Shown here in pieces: positions 19,777 to 28,121 of a stretch of 64,000 nucleotides of DNA; position 1 is the stretch's first letter; each line of letters begins with the position of its first letter. The notes under the pieces were generated by a model. It was not told where the DNA came from. It saw only the letters and a program-made list of their open reading frames with translations, and did not search any database. The stretch is from assembly GCA_002753185.1 (NCBI GenBank), contig PDZX01000006.1:35759-99758 (forward strand), read 5' to 3'. The translations under genes and the position numbers were made by a program. Origin of the DNA: Magnetococcales bacterium WMHbin3. Its GTDB lineage: Bacteria > Pseudomonadota > Magnetococcia > Magnetococcales > Magnetaquicoccaceae.

Positions 19777-21583
19777 TGACCGTGAACAGTTTCGCGGAGA
19801 TGCGCGCCGCCGGATTCTGCTGGTGGGAGGTTTTCTCGGTGCGGCCCTGGCGACCCTGGGGGGACGCCTGTTTCATCTGCAGGTGTTGCGCGGCGGCGAA
19901 TACCGAACCCTGGCCGAGGACAACCGCATCAGCCTGAAACCCATGGCCGCGCCCCGTGGACGCATCTTCGACCGGGATCACCGCATTCTGGTGGAAAACA
20001 ATCCCGATTTCGAAATCGTGGTAATTCCGGAACTGGCGGGCGGGACCTTGCGTTTTCTCTTGCGGCGGTTGCGCCGCTTCATCGAGTTTTCCGACGAAGA
20101 GGTGAAGTTCCTCCTGCAACAGGCCAGCCGGCAAAGATCCTTCCTGCCGCTGCGATTGAAGTCCCACCTGACATGGGAGGAAGTCAGCAACATCTCGGTG
20201 CGCATCCACGAATTCCCCGGCGTGGATCTGCAAAATCAGTCGATCCGGTATTATCCTTTGAATTCCTTGGCATGTCACATATTGGGATATTTGGGCGAAC
20301 CGAGTGACCGGGATCGCCAACGCTTCGCCAATGTGACGTTTCGTCCAGGGGAGCTGGTGGGCAAAAGCGGCGTAGAACAGCATTTCGAGGAGCAACTGCG
20401 TGGCCGCGAGGGGGTCGTGGAAATGGAGGTCAACGCGGTGGGCCGGCACGTTCGGGAGTTGCACCGCACCTCGCCGCAACAGGGCGCCGATATGCGGTTG
20501 GCGCTGGATGTGGATCTCCAGTTGGAGGCGCAAGCCGCGCTCGGCAATGCCGCCGGTTCCGTGGTGGCGATGGATCCCAACAATGGCGAGGTGCTGGCCA
20601 TGGTGAGCTACCCCACTTACGATCCCAACCAGTTCATACGCGGGTTCAATCATGCCCAATGGCGCGCCCTGATCAACGATCCCAGCCGCCCGATGATCAA
20701 CAAGGCGATTCAGGGGCAGTATCCACCGGGTTCCACCTTCAAACTCGTGGTGGCGCTGGCGGGGCTGAGCATGGGCAAGATTGACCCGCGGGAACATGTT
20801 TTCTGCAGCGGGGTGCTGGTCAAGGAGGAGCAGAAATTCTACTGCTGGCGTCGTGGCGGTCACGGGAGCGTCGGGTTGGCACAGGCCATCACGCAGTCGT
20901 GCGACGTCTATTTCTACAAGCTGGCGGAGCGCTTGGGGGTCGATGCCATCGAACGGCAGGCGCGCAAGATGGGCCTGGGAGATCTGACCCGCGTGGAACT
21001 GGACGGAGAACGACCCGGCCTGATTCCGTCGCGGGCCTGGAAACGGAAACGGTTCAAGGCCGCCTGGTATCCGGGCGAAACCCTGATCACGGGGATCGGA
21101 CAGGGGTATGTGCTGACCACGCCGCTGCAATTGGCCAACATGGTGGCGTCGGTGGCCAACGGCGGAATCGTCTATCGTCCCTCCCTGCTGCGCCTGCAAC
21201 CCGGACAACAGCCGGAGGTCCTGTCACGGCTCGCCGTGTCGTCCACCCACATGGAGATTCTGCGCCAGGGTTTGGAGGCCGTGGTGCATGATCGAACCGG
21301 AACCGGGGCCAAGGCGCGCCCGGAGGGGGGCATTCGTGCCGCCGGCAAGACCGGGACCTCGCAGGTGGTGAAGCACAAGCGGGAGAAGAGCGGGCAACTC
21401 ATCAAGCAGACCGGAGACAAATTGCAGGATCATGCGTTGTTCGTCTGTTATGCCCCTGCGGACCGGCCCAAGATCGCCATGGCCGTGGTGGTGGAGCATG
21501 GCGGGCATGGCGGTTCTGCAGCGGCTCCGGTGGCCAAGCGGGTGCTGGATCGCTATTTCGCCAAGTACGGAGTGCCGGAATGA
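19766..21583 (+). CDS. mrdA: Penicillin-binding protein 2, peptidoglycan transpeptidase
   Basis: 605 residues. Membrane anchor (about 17-38), PBP dimerisation domain beginning APRGRIFDRD, then transpeptidase domain with catalytic SxxK (PPGSTFKL), the second motif as SCD (QSCDVYFY, normal for PBP2, which uses SxD) and KTGTSQV. Cross-links lateral-wall peptidoglycan as the partner of RodA. Start overlaps mreD, stop overlaps rodA (ATGA), so the operon is tightly coupled. Confidence 0.96.
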   Translation: MLDDDREQFRGDARRRILLVGGFLGAALATLGGRLFHLQVLRGGEYRTLAEDNRISLKPMAAPRGRIFDRDHRILVENNPDFEIVVIPELAGGTLRFLLRRLRRFIEFSDEEVKFLLQQASRQRSFLPLRLKSHLTWEEVSNISVRIHEFPGVDLQNQSIRYYPLNSLACHILGYLGEPSDRDRQRFANVTFRPGELVGKSGVEQHFEEQLRGREGVVEMEVNAVGRHVRELHRTSPQQGADMRLALDVDLQLEAQAALGNAAGSVVAMDPNNGEVLAMVSYPTYDPNQFIRGFNHAQWRALINDPSRPMINKAIQGQYPPGSTFKLVVALAGLSMGKIDPREHVFCSGVLVKEEQKFYCWRRGGHGSVGLAQAITQSCDVYFYKLAERLGVDAIERQARKMGLGDLTRVELDGERPGLIPSRAWKRKRFKAAWYPGETLITGIGQGYVLTTPLQLANMVASVANGGIVYRPSLLRLQPGQQPEVLSRLAVSSTHMEILRQGLEAVVHDRTGTGAKARPEGGIRAAGKTGTSQVVKHKREKSGQLIKQTGDKLQDHALFVCYAPADRPKIAMAVVVEHGGHGGSAAAPVAKRVLDRYFAKYGVPE

Positions 21584-22731
21584 TCGAGACCGGGCAGAAC
21601 CTGTTGGCGTTGGGCAGAACGGCCTTGAGCTGGTCGGAACGCATGCGGCGTTTTCCCTGGAGTCTGATGGTCCTGTTGTCCGTGACCTCGATGGTGGGGT
21701 TTGTCATCCTGTATTCCGCCGTGGGGGGGCGGGACAACATGTGGTTGTTTTGGCGGCAGGTTGCGCAATTTATTTTCGGGATAGGGATTCTGGGCACGGT
21801 CGCCCTGGTGGCCGATGAAAAATTTTATCGGCGTTTTGCATATTTATTATATATTTTTAGTTTATTATTATTGATTGCCACCATGATCATGGGAAGTGTC
21901 GGGATGGGGGCGCGGCGCTGGTTGGAGTTGGGATTTTTGCGGTTGCAGACCTCGGAATTGATGAAGGTGGCCTTGATTCTGGCGTTGGCCAGGTATTTTC
22001 ATGATCGTGCCGTGGGGCATGTACTGACATGGCGGGATTTTCTGTTGCCGTTCGTGATGACCCTGACGCCGATCGGATTGATCGTGAAGCAACCGGATCT
22101 GGGCACGGCGGTGCTGATCGGTGGGGTGGGCATATCGATGATCGTGGTGGCGGGATTGTCGTGGAGGATCCTGTTGGTGCTGATGGGGATCGTGGGGGCC
22201 TCCTTGCCGGTGATCTGGAACAGCATGCATGGCTATCAGAAAAAGCGGATCATCACCTTGTTCGCGCCGGATCAGGATCCGTTGGGGGCCGGGTATCACA
22301 TCATCCAGTCGAAGATCGCGGTAGGTTCCGGGGGGTGGACCGGCAAGGGATTTATGGCCGGGAGTCAGAGTCAATTGAACTTTCTGCCGGAGCGTCACAC
22401 GGATTTCATCTTTTCGGTATTGGCCGAGGAGTGGGGATTTATTGGGGGGGTAACCTTGCTGACGTTGTATGCCTTGATCATCGTGCGGGCCATGATGATC
22501 ACCGAGATGGCGAACGACCGGTTTGGCCTGCTGGCCGTTGTGGGGGTGACGATGTTGTTTTCGATACAGGTTCTGGTCAACATTGGGATGGTATTGGGTC
22601 TGTTGCCCGTGGTGGGGATACCGTTGCCGTTGATCAGTTACGGCGGGAGTTCCATGGTGACGGTCATGATTGCGATGGGGCTATTGGCGCACATCAATAT
22701 TTACTCACGTCAGCATGGTCGATCGGTTTGA
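21580..22731 (+). CDS. rodA: Peptidoglycan glycosyltransferase RodA (SEDS family)
   Basis: 383 residues with about ten membrane helices. SEDS signatures are present: GARRWLELG, KQPDLGTAVL, GSGGWTGKGFMAGSQSQLNFLPERHTDFIFSVLAEEWG (positions about 235-268, including the conserved Asp) and GIPLPLISYGGSS. Polymerises lipid II during elongation together with PBP2. Last gene of the mre operon; no clear terminator follows before the tRNA promoter. Confidence 0.96.
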   Translation: MIETGQNLLALGRTALSWSERMRRFPWSLMVLLSVTSMVGFVILYSAVGGRDNMWLFWRQVAQFIFGIGILGTVALVADEKFYRRFAYLLYIFSLLLLIATMIMGSVGMGARRWLELGFLRLQTSELMKVALILALARYFHDRAVGHVLTWRDFLLPFVMTLTPIGLIVKQPDLGTAVLIGGVGISMIVVAGLSWRILLVLMGIVGASLPVIWNSMHGYQKKRIITLFAPDQDPLGAGYHIIQSKIAVGSGGWTGKGFMAGSQSQLNFLPERHTDFIFSVLAEEWGFIGGVTLLTLYALIIVRAMMITEMANDRFGLLAVVGVTMLFSIQVLVNIGMVLGLLPVVGIPLPLISYGGSSMVTVMIAMGLLAHINIYSRQHGRSV

Positions 22732-22791
22732 GCATCGATGCGGTCGGGAATCCGGCCCGGACAATTTGTTTGCTTCGGATACGATCTCTCC

Positions 22792-22820
22792 TTGACTGCC
22801 AGTTTAGGACCTGATATTAT
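22792..22820 (+). promoter_or_regulatory. Sigma-70 promoter of tRNA-Lys
   Basis: TTGACT, 17-bp spacer, TATTAT, with a G+C-rich discriminator after it, as usual for stable-RNA promoters. Predicted start near 22827, about 20 nt before the mature tRNA. Confidence 0.8.
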
Positions 22821-22847
22821 TGCGTGGTTTGATTGATCTGCCTTGTC

Positions 22848-22923
<76 letters not shown>

Positions 22924-23011
22924 ATAAAATCAAATAGTTAGACTGGGTTGGTTAAGGAAGAAAACGGCAAAAAGCACAAAAAAAGCACACAAAATTTTAG
23001 CCGCCTTGACT

Positions 23012-23041
23012 CCCCTGCCCCTGCCCCTGCCCCTGCCCCTG
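23012..23041. repeat. Five CCCCTG hexanucleotide repeats
   Basis: Perfect (CCCCTG)x5 in the non-coding region after tRNA-Lys. A slippage-prone microsatellite; in the minus-strand frame it would encode alternating Gly-Ala, but I see no credible gene there. Confidence 0.85.
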
Positions 23042-23090
23042 GTCTGGTATCCACGTCGGCATGGCAACCTACTGTAAAACGCCACCTGTC

Positions 23091-23260
23091 TTGATAATAA
23101 TCGGCGACTCTCTTGATAGTAAAATCGCGTTTCCGGGCAAAAAGTAGCGCCTCTCTTGATAAAAAATCCCCGTTTTGAGCCTCAAAAGTGACACCCCTCT
23201 TGATAACGAAATCGCTTTCGCCGTGAAAAAGTAGCACTCCTTTTGATAGTGAATCGGAAC
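23091..23260. repeat. Degenerate 43-44 bp repeats with TTGATA core
   Basis: TTGATA cores at 23091, 23113, 23156, 23200 and 23243, spaced 22, 43, 44 and 43 bp. Most carry a similar context (CTCTTGATA ... AAATCGC ... AAAAGTAGC). The units have diverged by substitution. Not CRISPR: no constant repeat and no unique spacer. Function unknown. Confidence 0.65.
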
Positions 23261-23326
23261 CAGGAGGGGAGATGGCCCCTCCCTGTGCGGGTGGTCAGGT
23301 GGGTTGATTTGACTTGGAATCGAACC

Positions 23327-23406
23327 GCATACGGAAATCCGGGGACGCCATACGCATTTCGGGACGGCATACGGAAATCCGGGGACGCCATACGCATTTC
23401 GGGACG
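23327..23406. repeat. Two perfect 40-bp direct repeats
   Basis: Positions 23327-23366 and 23367-23406 are identical. Each 40-mer itself looks like two diverged 20-mers beginning CATACG, and a partial related unit follows to about 23424. The whole 22924-23614 stretch holds no gene I can support and is made of such repeats. Confidence 0.85.
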
Positions 23407-23614
23407 GAAATTCCGAAATCGGGGTATAGGAGATCCAGTTCTTGGGGAATCCAAGGATCCCCTAGAAAGAAAATCCATTTCTTCACGTCGTCCTGGCTGG
23501 TAGGATGTGTCTGGCACGAATCGCCCGCGTCGTTGCGCCTGGATGACCACATCACATCACTCAGCGGGGCAATCGGAGGCAGCAGACTTTCTTCGAGGAT
23601 GAGAGGATGAGCAT

Positions 23615-24598
23615 ATGAAACAACGCCGGCTGATCAGCTTTGACTGGGCCTTGAAGCGGCTTCTGCGCAGCAAGGCCAACTTTGAAGTGCTGGAAGGGCT
23701 TTTGAGCGAATTGCTCATGACCGACGTGAGAATTATCGAAATCCTGGAAAGCGAGAGCAACAAAGAAAACCTCCTGGACAAGTACAACCGGGTTGATATG
23801 AAAGTCAAGAACAGTCAAGACGAACTGATCTTGATCGAGTTGCAATTTGAACGTGAACATGATTATCTGCAACGCCTTGTTTATGCGACAGCCAAGACCG
23901 TCACGGAGCATTTGGCTGCAGGCGACGCCTATTCCAAGGTTCCGAAGGTGATTGCCATCAGTATCCTATATTTTGATCTTGGCCAAGGGATAGACTATAT
24001 TTACCATGGTACGACCTCATTCAGAGGACTGCATACCAACGATGAATTGCAGCTCAATGAAGGACAGAAGGAACTGTTTCACCGACAATCCATCCAAGCG
24101 ATTTTTCCGGAATTCTATCTGATCCGAGTCAACCGCTTCGATGAAGTCGCCCGCACCTCCTTGGACGAATGGATTTATTTCCTGAAGACCGGCGATATTC
24201 GCGAGGAATTCACAGCGCGTGGCCTGCAGAAGGCCAAGGCGGTATTGGATATCCTGCAACTCCCGGAAGAAGAACGCCGTGCCTACGAACGCTACCAGGA
24301 GGATCTGCATTTCCAGGCCAGCATGGTTGAGTCCACATGGGGTGCTGGTAAACTGGAGGGGAGGAAAGAGGGGATCCAGATCGGTGAACAGAGAGGGCGG
24401 CAGGATGGACGACAGGAAGGTGAAGCTGCCATGCTGACGCGCCAACTGCAACGCCGTTTTGGTTCCGTCCCTGACTGGGCCAGCGCAAAGATCGCCAATG
24501 CCACCTCCCAGGCCTTGGAGGAGTGGAGCCTTCGTGTACTGGATGCCCGGTCACTGGAAGAGGTCTTTGCGGACAGGATGAATATCCGGTCGAAATGA
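23615..24598 (+). CDS. Rpn/PD-(D/E)XK nuclease-family transposase-like protein
   Basis: 327 residues. The N-terminal half is the Rpn/PDDEXK_2 domain: DWALKRLL start, NRVDMKV with the active-site Asp, then ELILIELQFE providing the E-x-Q variant of the ExK motif, and the YATAKTVTEHL helix. A Gly/Arg/Glu-rich linker (GRKEGIQIGEQRGRQDG) follows, then a C-terminal helical domain like DUF4351. Rpn proteins are recombination-promoting nucleases or PT-TIR-like mobile defence genes and are often multi-copy. Sits beside tRNA-Lys and the repeat tract, which suggests a mobile insertion, though I see no terminal repeats. Ends 12 bp from convergent nosL. Confidence 0.85.
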   Translation: MKQRRLISFDWALKRLLRSKANFEVLEGLLSELLMTDVRIIEILESESNKENLLDKYNRVDMKVKNSQDELILIELQFEREHDYLQRLVYATAKTVTEHLAAGDAYSKVPKVIAISILYFDLGQGIDYIYHGTTSFRGLHTNDELQLNEGQKELFHRQSIQAIFPEFYLIRVNRFDEVARTSLDEWIYFLKTGDIREEFTARGLQKAKAVLDILQLPEEERRAYERYQEDLHFQASMVESTWGAGKLEGRKEGIQIGEQRGRQDGRQEGEAAMLTRQLQRRFGSVPDWASAKIANATSQALEEWSLRVLDARSLEEVFADRMNIRSK

Positions 24599-24610
24599 CC
24601 ATTCAAGCCA

Positions 24611-25084
24611 TCAATGATTCTCCCGCATGACTTCGTCGTGGGAGACCACCCGGCCACCGTGTTTGCTCTGCCACTCTTGCGCGGTGGCGGGATCGGCGAA
24701 GGGAATGATCTCCGGGACTCCCATGCCGCCATTCTTGTCCGACGCCACCAGATAGCGCGCCTCACGACCCGGAATCCAGGTCCCAGGTTGGGGATGGTCC
24801 CAATTCGCCCGTCCCATGTCGTTGACATAAAAGGCCACGATGCGCCGGGTGGCCCCTTCGTTCTTCAGGTAGGCAAAGGCGTCCCGCACCGAGGAGAACC
24901 ACAACACCTCCTTCTCGCCAGCCACGTGCAGTTGCCCCTTGGGACCGGAATGTTCCGTCAGGGCCATGCCGCAATAGAACCCCTTGGCGGCAGCCGTCGG
25001 CTCCAGGGGAGCGGGGATCTTCTCCTCGACCTTGCCGCAGGCGGTCAGGGCCAGCAATGCCAATATCCAAAGAAAACCTTTCAT
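24611..25084 (-). CDS. nosL: NosL copper-chaperone lipoprotein
   Basis: 157 residues. Lipoprotein signal with lipobox LTAC (Cys about residue 18), then the NosL copper motif YCGMALTEHSGPKGQ, and AFAYLKNEG and FVND-like (AFYVNDMG) segments. Delivers Cu(I) for CuZ assembly in nitrous-oxide reductase. Start ATG 25084 overlaps the nosY stop (TGATG); an ATG at 25090 is an alternative. Last gene of the nos cluster. Confidence 0.93.
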   Translation of the reverse strand: MKGFLWILALLALTACGKVEEKIPAPLEPTAAAKGFYCGMALTEHSGPKGQLHVAGEKEVLWFSSVRDAFAYLKNEGATRRIVAFYVNDMGRANWDHPQPGTWIPGREARYLVASDKNGGMGVPEIIPFADPATAQEWQSKHGGRVVSHDEVMRENH

Positions 25085-25911
25085 CACCATTCCCGCTTGC
25101 GAAACACGATCATCGCCCCCATCAGAGGGACACATACCCAAACCAACAGAACCACCAAAAGAAAACGCGGCGAGAAATCCACCTGCCCGCTCAATCCCGC
25201 CATGCCGGAAAAGGCGCGCACGTTGTCGAACGCGGTCAGGTTGTACAGACGGAACACATCGGCGGGATCCGCCAGCAATAACCAGGGAAAAATCTTTTCG
25301 TGAATCTGCCCCCGCGAGGCCACCAACACCCCCAGCAGGCCCATGTCGTACAAGACCACAAACCACAGCCATACCCCGATGGCCACCCCCGCCGCCGCGC
25401 CGCGTTCCCGGGCCAGGGCGCTCACCAGGTAGGCCAGGGCGATGAAGACCGCTCCCAGCAACACGGAACTCCCCAGCAGCGATCCGAACGCCTGCCAGCT
25501 TTTCGGGTCGGCGCCCCCGCTGCCAAGCCCCACCGCCAGCCCGGCGGAACCGTAGCCCACGATGGTGGCCAGCGACAACACCCCGACATGGCCGATGAAT
25601 TTTCCCAACAACACCTGCCCCTTGCTCACCGGATAGGCGAGCAGCAACAACAACGTTCCCCGCTCCGCCTCCCCCACCAGGGCGTCGTAGGCCAGCATCA
25701 ATGCAATGAGCGGCACCAGAAAGATGGTCAGGCTGGAGAGGCTCACCACGGTCACCGCCAGGGGTTTGGCCCCCAGGGTCCCGGTGGGGGCGCTGCCCAG
25801 AAAGGCGAGCGCGAACCCCAACCCCGCCAGGAGCAGCGTGGCGCTCACCACCCATCGGTTGCGCGTGGCGTCACGCATCTCCTTGCCAGCGATCACCCAT
25901 ACCGGACTCAT
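25084..25911 (-). CDS. nosY: NosY, ABC transporter permease for nitrous-oxide reductase maturation
   Basis: 275 residues, six membrane helices, ABC-2 type. Features include the N-terminal IAGKEMRDATRNRW coupling region and ALMLAYDALVGEAERGTLLLLLAYP, characteristic of NosY. Works with NosF and NosD in CuZ sulfur/copper delivery. ATG 25911 chosen: an AAGGGGA site precedes it, while the frame's TTG at 25938 overlaps nosF. Confidence 0.93.
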   Translation of the reverse strand: MSPVWVIAGKEMRDATRNRWVVSATLLLAGLGFALAFLGSAPTGTLGAKPLAVTVVSLSSLTIFLVPLIALMLAYDALVGEAERGTLLLLLAYPVSKGQVLLGKFIGHVGVLSLATIVGYGSAGLAVGLGSGGADPKSWQAFGSLLGSSVLLGAVFIALAYLVSALARERGAAAGVAIGVWLWFVVLYDMGLLGVLVASRGQIHEKIFPWLLLADPADVFRLYNLTAFDNVRAFSGMAGLSGQVDFSPRFLLVVLLVWVCVPLMGAMIVFRKREW

Positions 25912-25934
25912 CAATCTTCCCCTTCGACCAACGC

Positions 25935-26834
25935 TCAATGCCCAAAATGGAGATAAACATCATCCAGACTCGGCAGTTGGATCTCCACATCCCCCACGAG
26001 GTCCGCGCCGAGTTGGGTCACCCGGCGCAAAAGATGCATCTTTTCACCCACCGGGCACTCCAGTTCCAGCATGCCGGGTTCAAGCACGGCGACCCGCACC
26101 CCCTCCAGGAGTTGCGCCAGCCGCTCCCCATCCCGCGTCACCACCCGCAGACGGGCCGGGAGCGCGGCACGGGCGCGCAGATCCTCCAGCGAACCGTAAG
26201 CCCGCAAACTCCCCTGACGCAGAATGATGGCCAGATCGGTACGCGCCTCCAGTTCGGTCAAAAGGTGCGACGAAAGCAGAACCGTCACCCCCTCCCCGCG
26301 CAACTCCTGAATGATGCGGTAAAACTCCTGACGCAACATGGGATCCAGACCGGTGGTCGGCTCATCGAGCAGCAGCAGGCGGGGACGGCCCAGCAACGCC
26401 TGCGCCAGCCCCAAACGCTGCCGCATCCCCTTGGAGTAGGTCTTCACCCGCCGTTCGGCGGCATGGGCCAGACCCACCCGTTCCAAAAGGCCGGCGCACC
26501 GTTCGTTCCCCTCCCCCTTCAGGCGGGCATAGAAGGCCAGCGTGTCCGTGCCGGTCAACATGTCGTGAAAAATGACGTTCTCCGGCAAAAAACCCAACTG
26601 CCGGCGAAAGGTCAATGCCGCTTGCGCCGGATCCTCCCCCAGCACCCGCACCGTGCCGGAGGTGGGCAGGGTCAAGCCCAGCAGCAGTTTCATCAAGGTG
26701 CTCTTGCCCGCGCCGTTGTGACCCAGCAAGGCCACGCACACCCCCGGCGGGATGGCGAAGGAGATCCCGTCCAGGGCGCGATGGCGGGGGAATTGTTTGA
26801 CCAGTGTCTCGACGGCAATGACGGCGGTGCTCAT
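25935..26834 (-). CDS. nosF: NosF, ABC transporter ATPase
   Basis: 299 residues. Walker A GHNGAGKST, Q-loop region LGFLPENVIFHDMLTG, signature YSKGMRQRLGLAQ (S-x-G-x-x-Q replaced by SKGMRQR, as in NosF), Walker B LLLLDEPTTGLD, H-loop SSHLL. Powers NosY. ATG overlaps the nosD stop in ATGA. Confidence 0.95.
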   Translation of the reverse strand: MSTAVIAVETLVKQFPRHRALDGISFAIPPGVCVALLGHNGAGKSTLMKLLLGLTLPTSGTVRVLGEDPAQAALTFRRQLGFLPENVIFHDMLTGTDTLAFYARLKGEGNERCAGLLERVGLAHAAERRVKTYSKGMRQRLGLAQALLGRPRLLLLDEPTTGLDPMLRQEFYRIIQELRGEGVTVLLSSHLLTELEARTDLAIILRQGSLRAYGSLEDLRARAALPARLRVVTRDGERLAQLLEGVRVAVLEPGMLELECPVGEKMHLLRRVTQLGADLVGDVEIQLPSLDDVYLHFGH

Positions 26835-28117
26835 TCCTTGTGCTCTGTCTGCTCCATCGGCAGCCCATCCGGCAGGGGCGGCGGGGTCATCAGGGGCCAA
26901 CTGTCCACCACGCCCCCGGGGGCGAGTGCCGGAAAACGGCCCTGCGCCACACGCAGGGTCTCCATCACCGGGCTGGACAGCAACAACTTGGCAAGAGGAT
27001 AACTCCACACCACCCGGTCCATCAATGTATTGGGACGATAGGCCACGTCCGCGATTCCGTCGCCGTCGAGATCGATGGCCGGATTGTCGCTCCAGAAGTT
27101 GCCCCGTTTCTCCTTGGACCACTCGTAATGGACCATCCCCGAATATTTGACCTGGGTCTGATTGCCGATAAAGGCATTATCGTGAACTTGATTCTTCTCC
27201 GCCCCGCCGGTGAAATGGATGCCGATGTCGCATCCCTCGAATCGATTGTGATGAATGGAAGTACGGGTGGAGGTATAAATGAAAGTACACTTGCCCTTGG
27301 TGCCGCGCACCAGGTTCCAGCCCAATTCGGAGTAGTGCGAGGAGTGAAACATCAGGCCGTGATCCCGATCCCCCAGGGAGACATTGCGCAACACCTTGAG
27401 GCGATTGGAGTACATCAGGGCAAATCCCACCTCGTTGCCCGACGAGAGATTGCCGGTCACCTCGCTGTCGTTGGCATACATGTAATGCACGGCAAAGCGC
27501 AGGTCGAAGAATCGGTTGCCGCGAATGGTATTGCCGTGCGCGGTGTGGATGTAGAGGCCGTCGCGTCCGCCCCGAACAACATTCTCCTCGAAGAGGGAGC
27601 GGGTGGTGTCCCAGATGTTGATGCCATTGCCCCGCTGATTGAGAGGCAGGTCATTGCGGCTGACGATGTTGTTGCGGCGCACCACCACCTCCGGCGGTCC
27701 CTGCACGGCGATGCCGTAAAGATTGCCTTGGAGGCGATTTTCCGCGATGGTGGCCCTGGCAGCGGGTTTGTGCAGCAGGATGCCGCTGTCCAGTTCGGTC
27801 TCCTCGATCCCGGAACCGGTCAAGGTCAGACCGCGCACCACCACATCGGGCGCGGTGATGGTCAGGGCGCTTCCCTTGCCGCCGGCATCCACCACGGCGT
27901 CGGGGTCGGCGACCAGGGTGAGGGTTTTGTCCACCACCGCCGGGCCATGACGACCGTTCGCCAGCCGCAGGGTATCGCCGATCCGGGCGGCGGCGATGGC
28001 CTGACGCAGGTTCTCCGTTCCGGGCGAAACCAGGGTCTCGGCCAGCCCCGACGCGGGTGCGAGAAAACCAACGGCCAGGATCGCCCTGGCCGTTGGAAAA
28101 GGCAAACGCAACAACAA
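26831..28117 (-). CDS. nosD: NosD, periplasmic copper-site maturation protein
   Basis: About 428 residues. Signal peptide (to about 26, ASGLA), then right-handed beta-helix (carbohydrate-binding/PbH1 repeats) with VVRGLTLTGSG, GNLYGIAVQ, NGINIWDTTRS, GRDGLYIHTAHGN and FHSSHYSELGWNLVRG. Required with NosFY for CuZ. No ATG lies near the beginning: TTG at 28117 is the best start and falls just after the nosZ stop. In-frame residues upstream run antisense-free through nosZ and are not family-like. Confidence 0.9.
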   Translation of the reverse strand: MLLRLPFPTARAILAVGFLAPASGLAETLVSPGTENLRQAIAAARIGDTLRLANGRHGPAVVDKTLTLVADPDAVVDAGGKGSALTITAPDVVVRGLTLTGSGIEETELDSGILLHKPAARATIAENRLQGNLYGIAVQGPPEVVVRRNNIVSRNDLPLNQRGNGINIWDTTRSLFEENVVRGGRDGLYIHTAHGNTIRGNRFFDLRFAVHYMYANDSEVTGNLSSGNEVGFALMYSNRLKVLRNVSLGDRDHGLMFHSSHYSELGWNLVRGTKGKCTFIYTSTRTSIHHNRFEGCDIGIHFTGGAEKNQVHDNAFIGNQTQVKYSGMVHYEWSKEKRGNFWSDNPAIDLDGDGIADVAYRPNTLMDRVVWSYPLAKLLLSSPVMETLRVAQGRFPALAPGGVVDSWPLMTPPPLPDGLPMEQTEHKE

Positions 28118-28121
28118 GGGG

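Noticed and set aside
20895..20930. Loss of the second transpeptidase motif in PBP2 (SCD rather than SxN)
   Set aside because: PBP2-type enzymes normally use SxD, so this is not a defect.
23091..23260. Possible CRISPR array
   Set aside because: The repeats are degenerate and lack constant length and distinct spacers, and no cas genes are near.
24611..25855. Longer frame upstream of nosL
   Set aside because: It runs antiparallel-free through nosY in another frame; the lipoprotein signal places the start at 25084.
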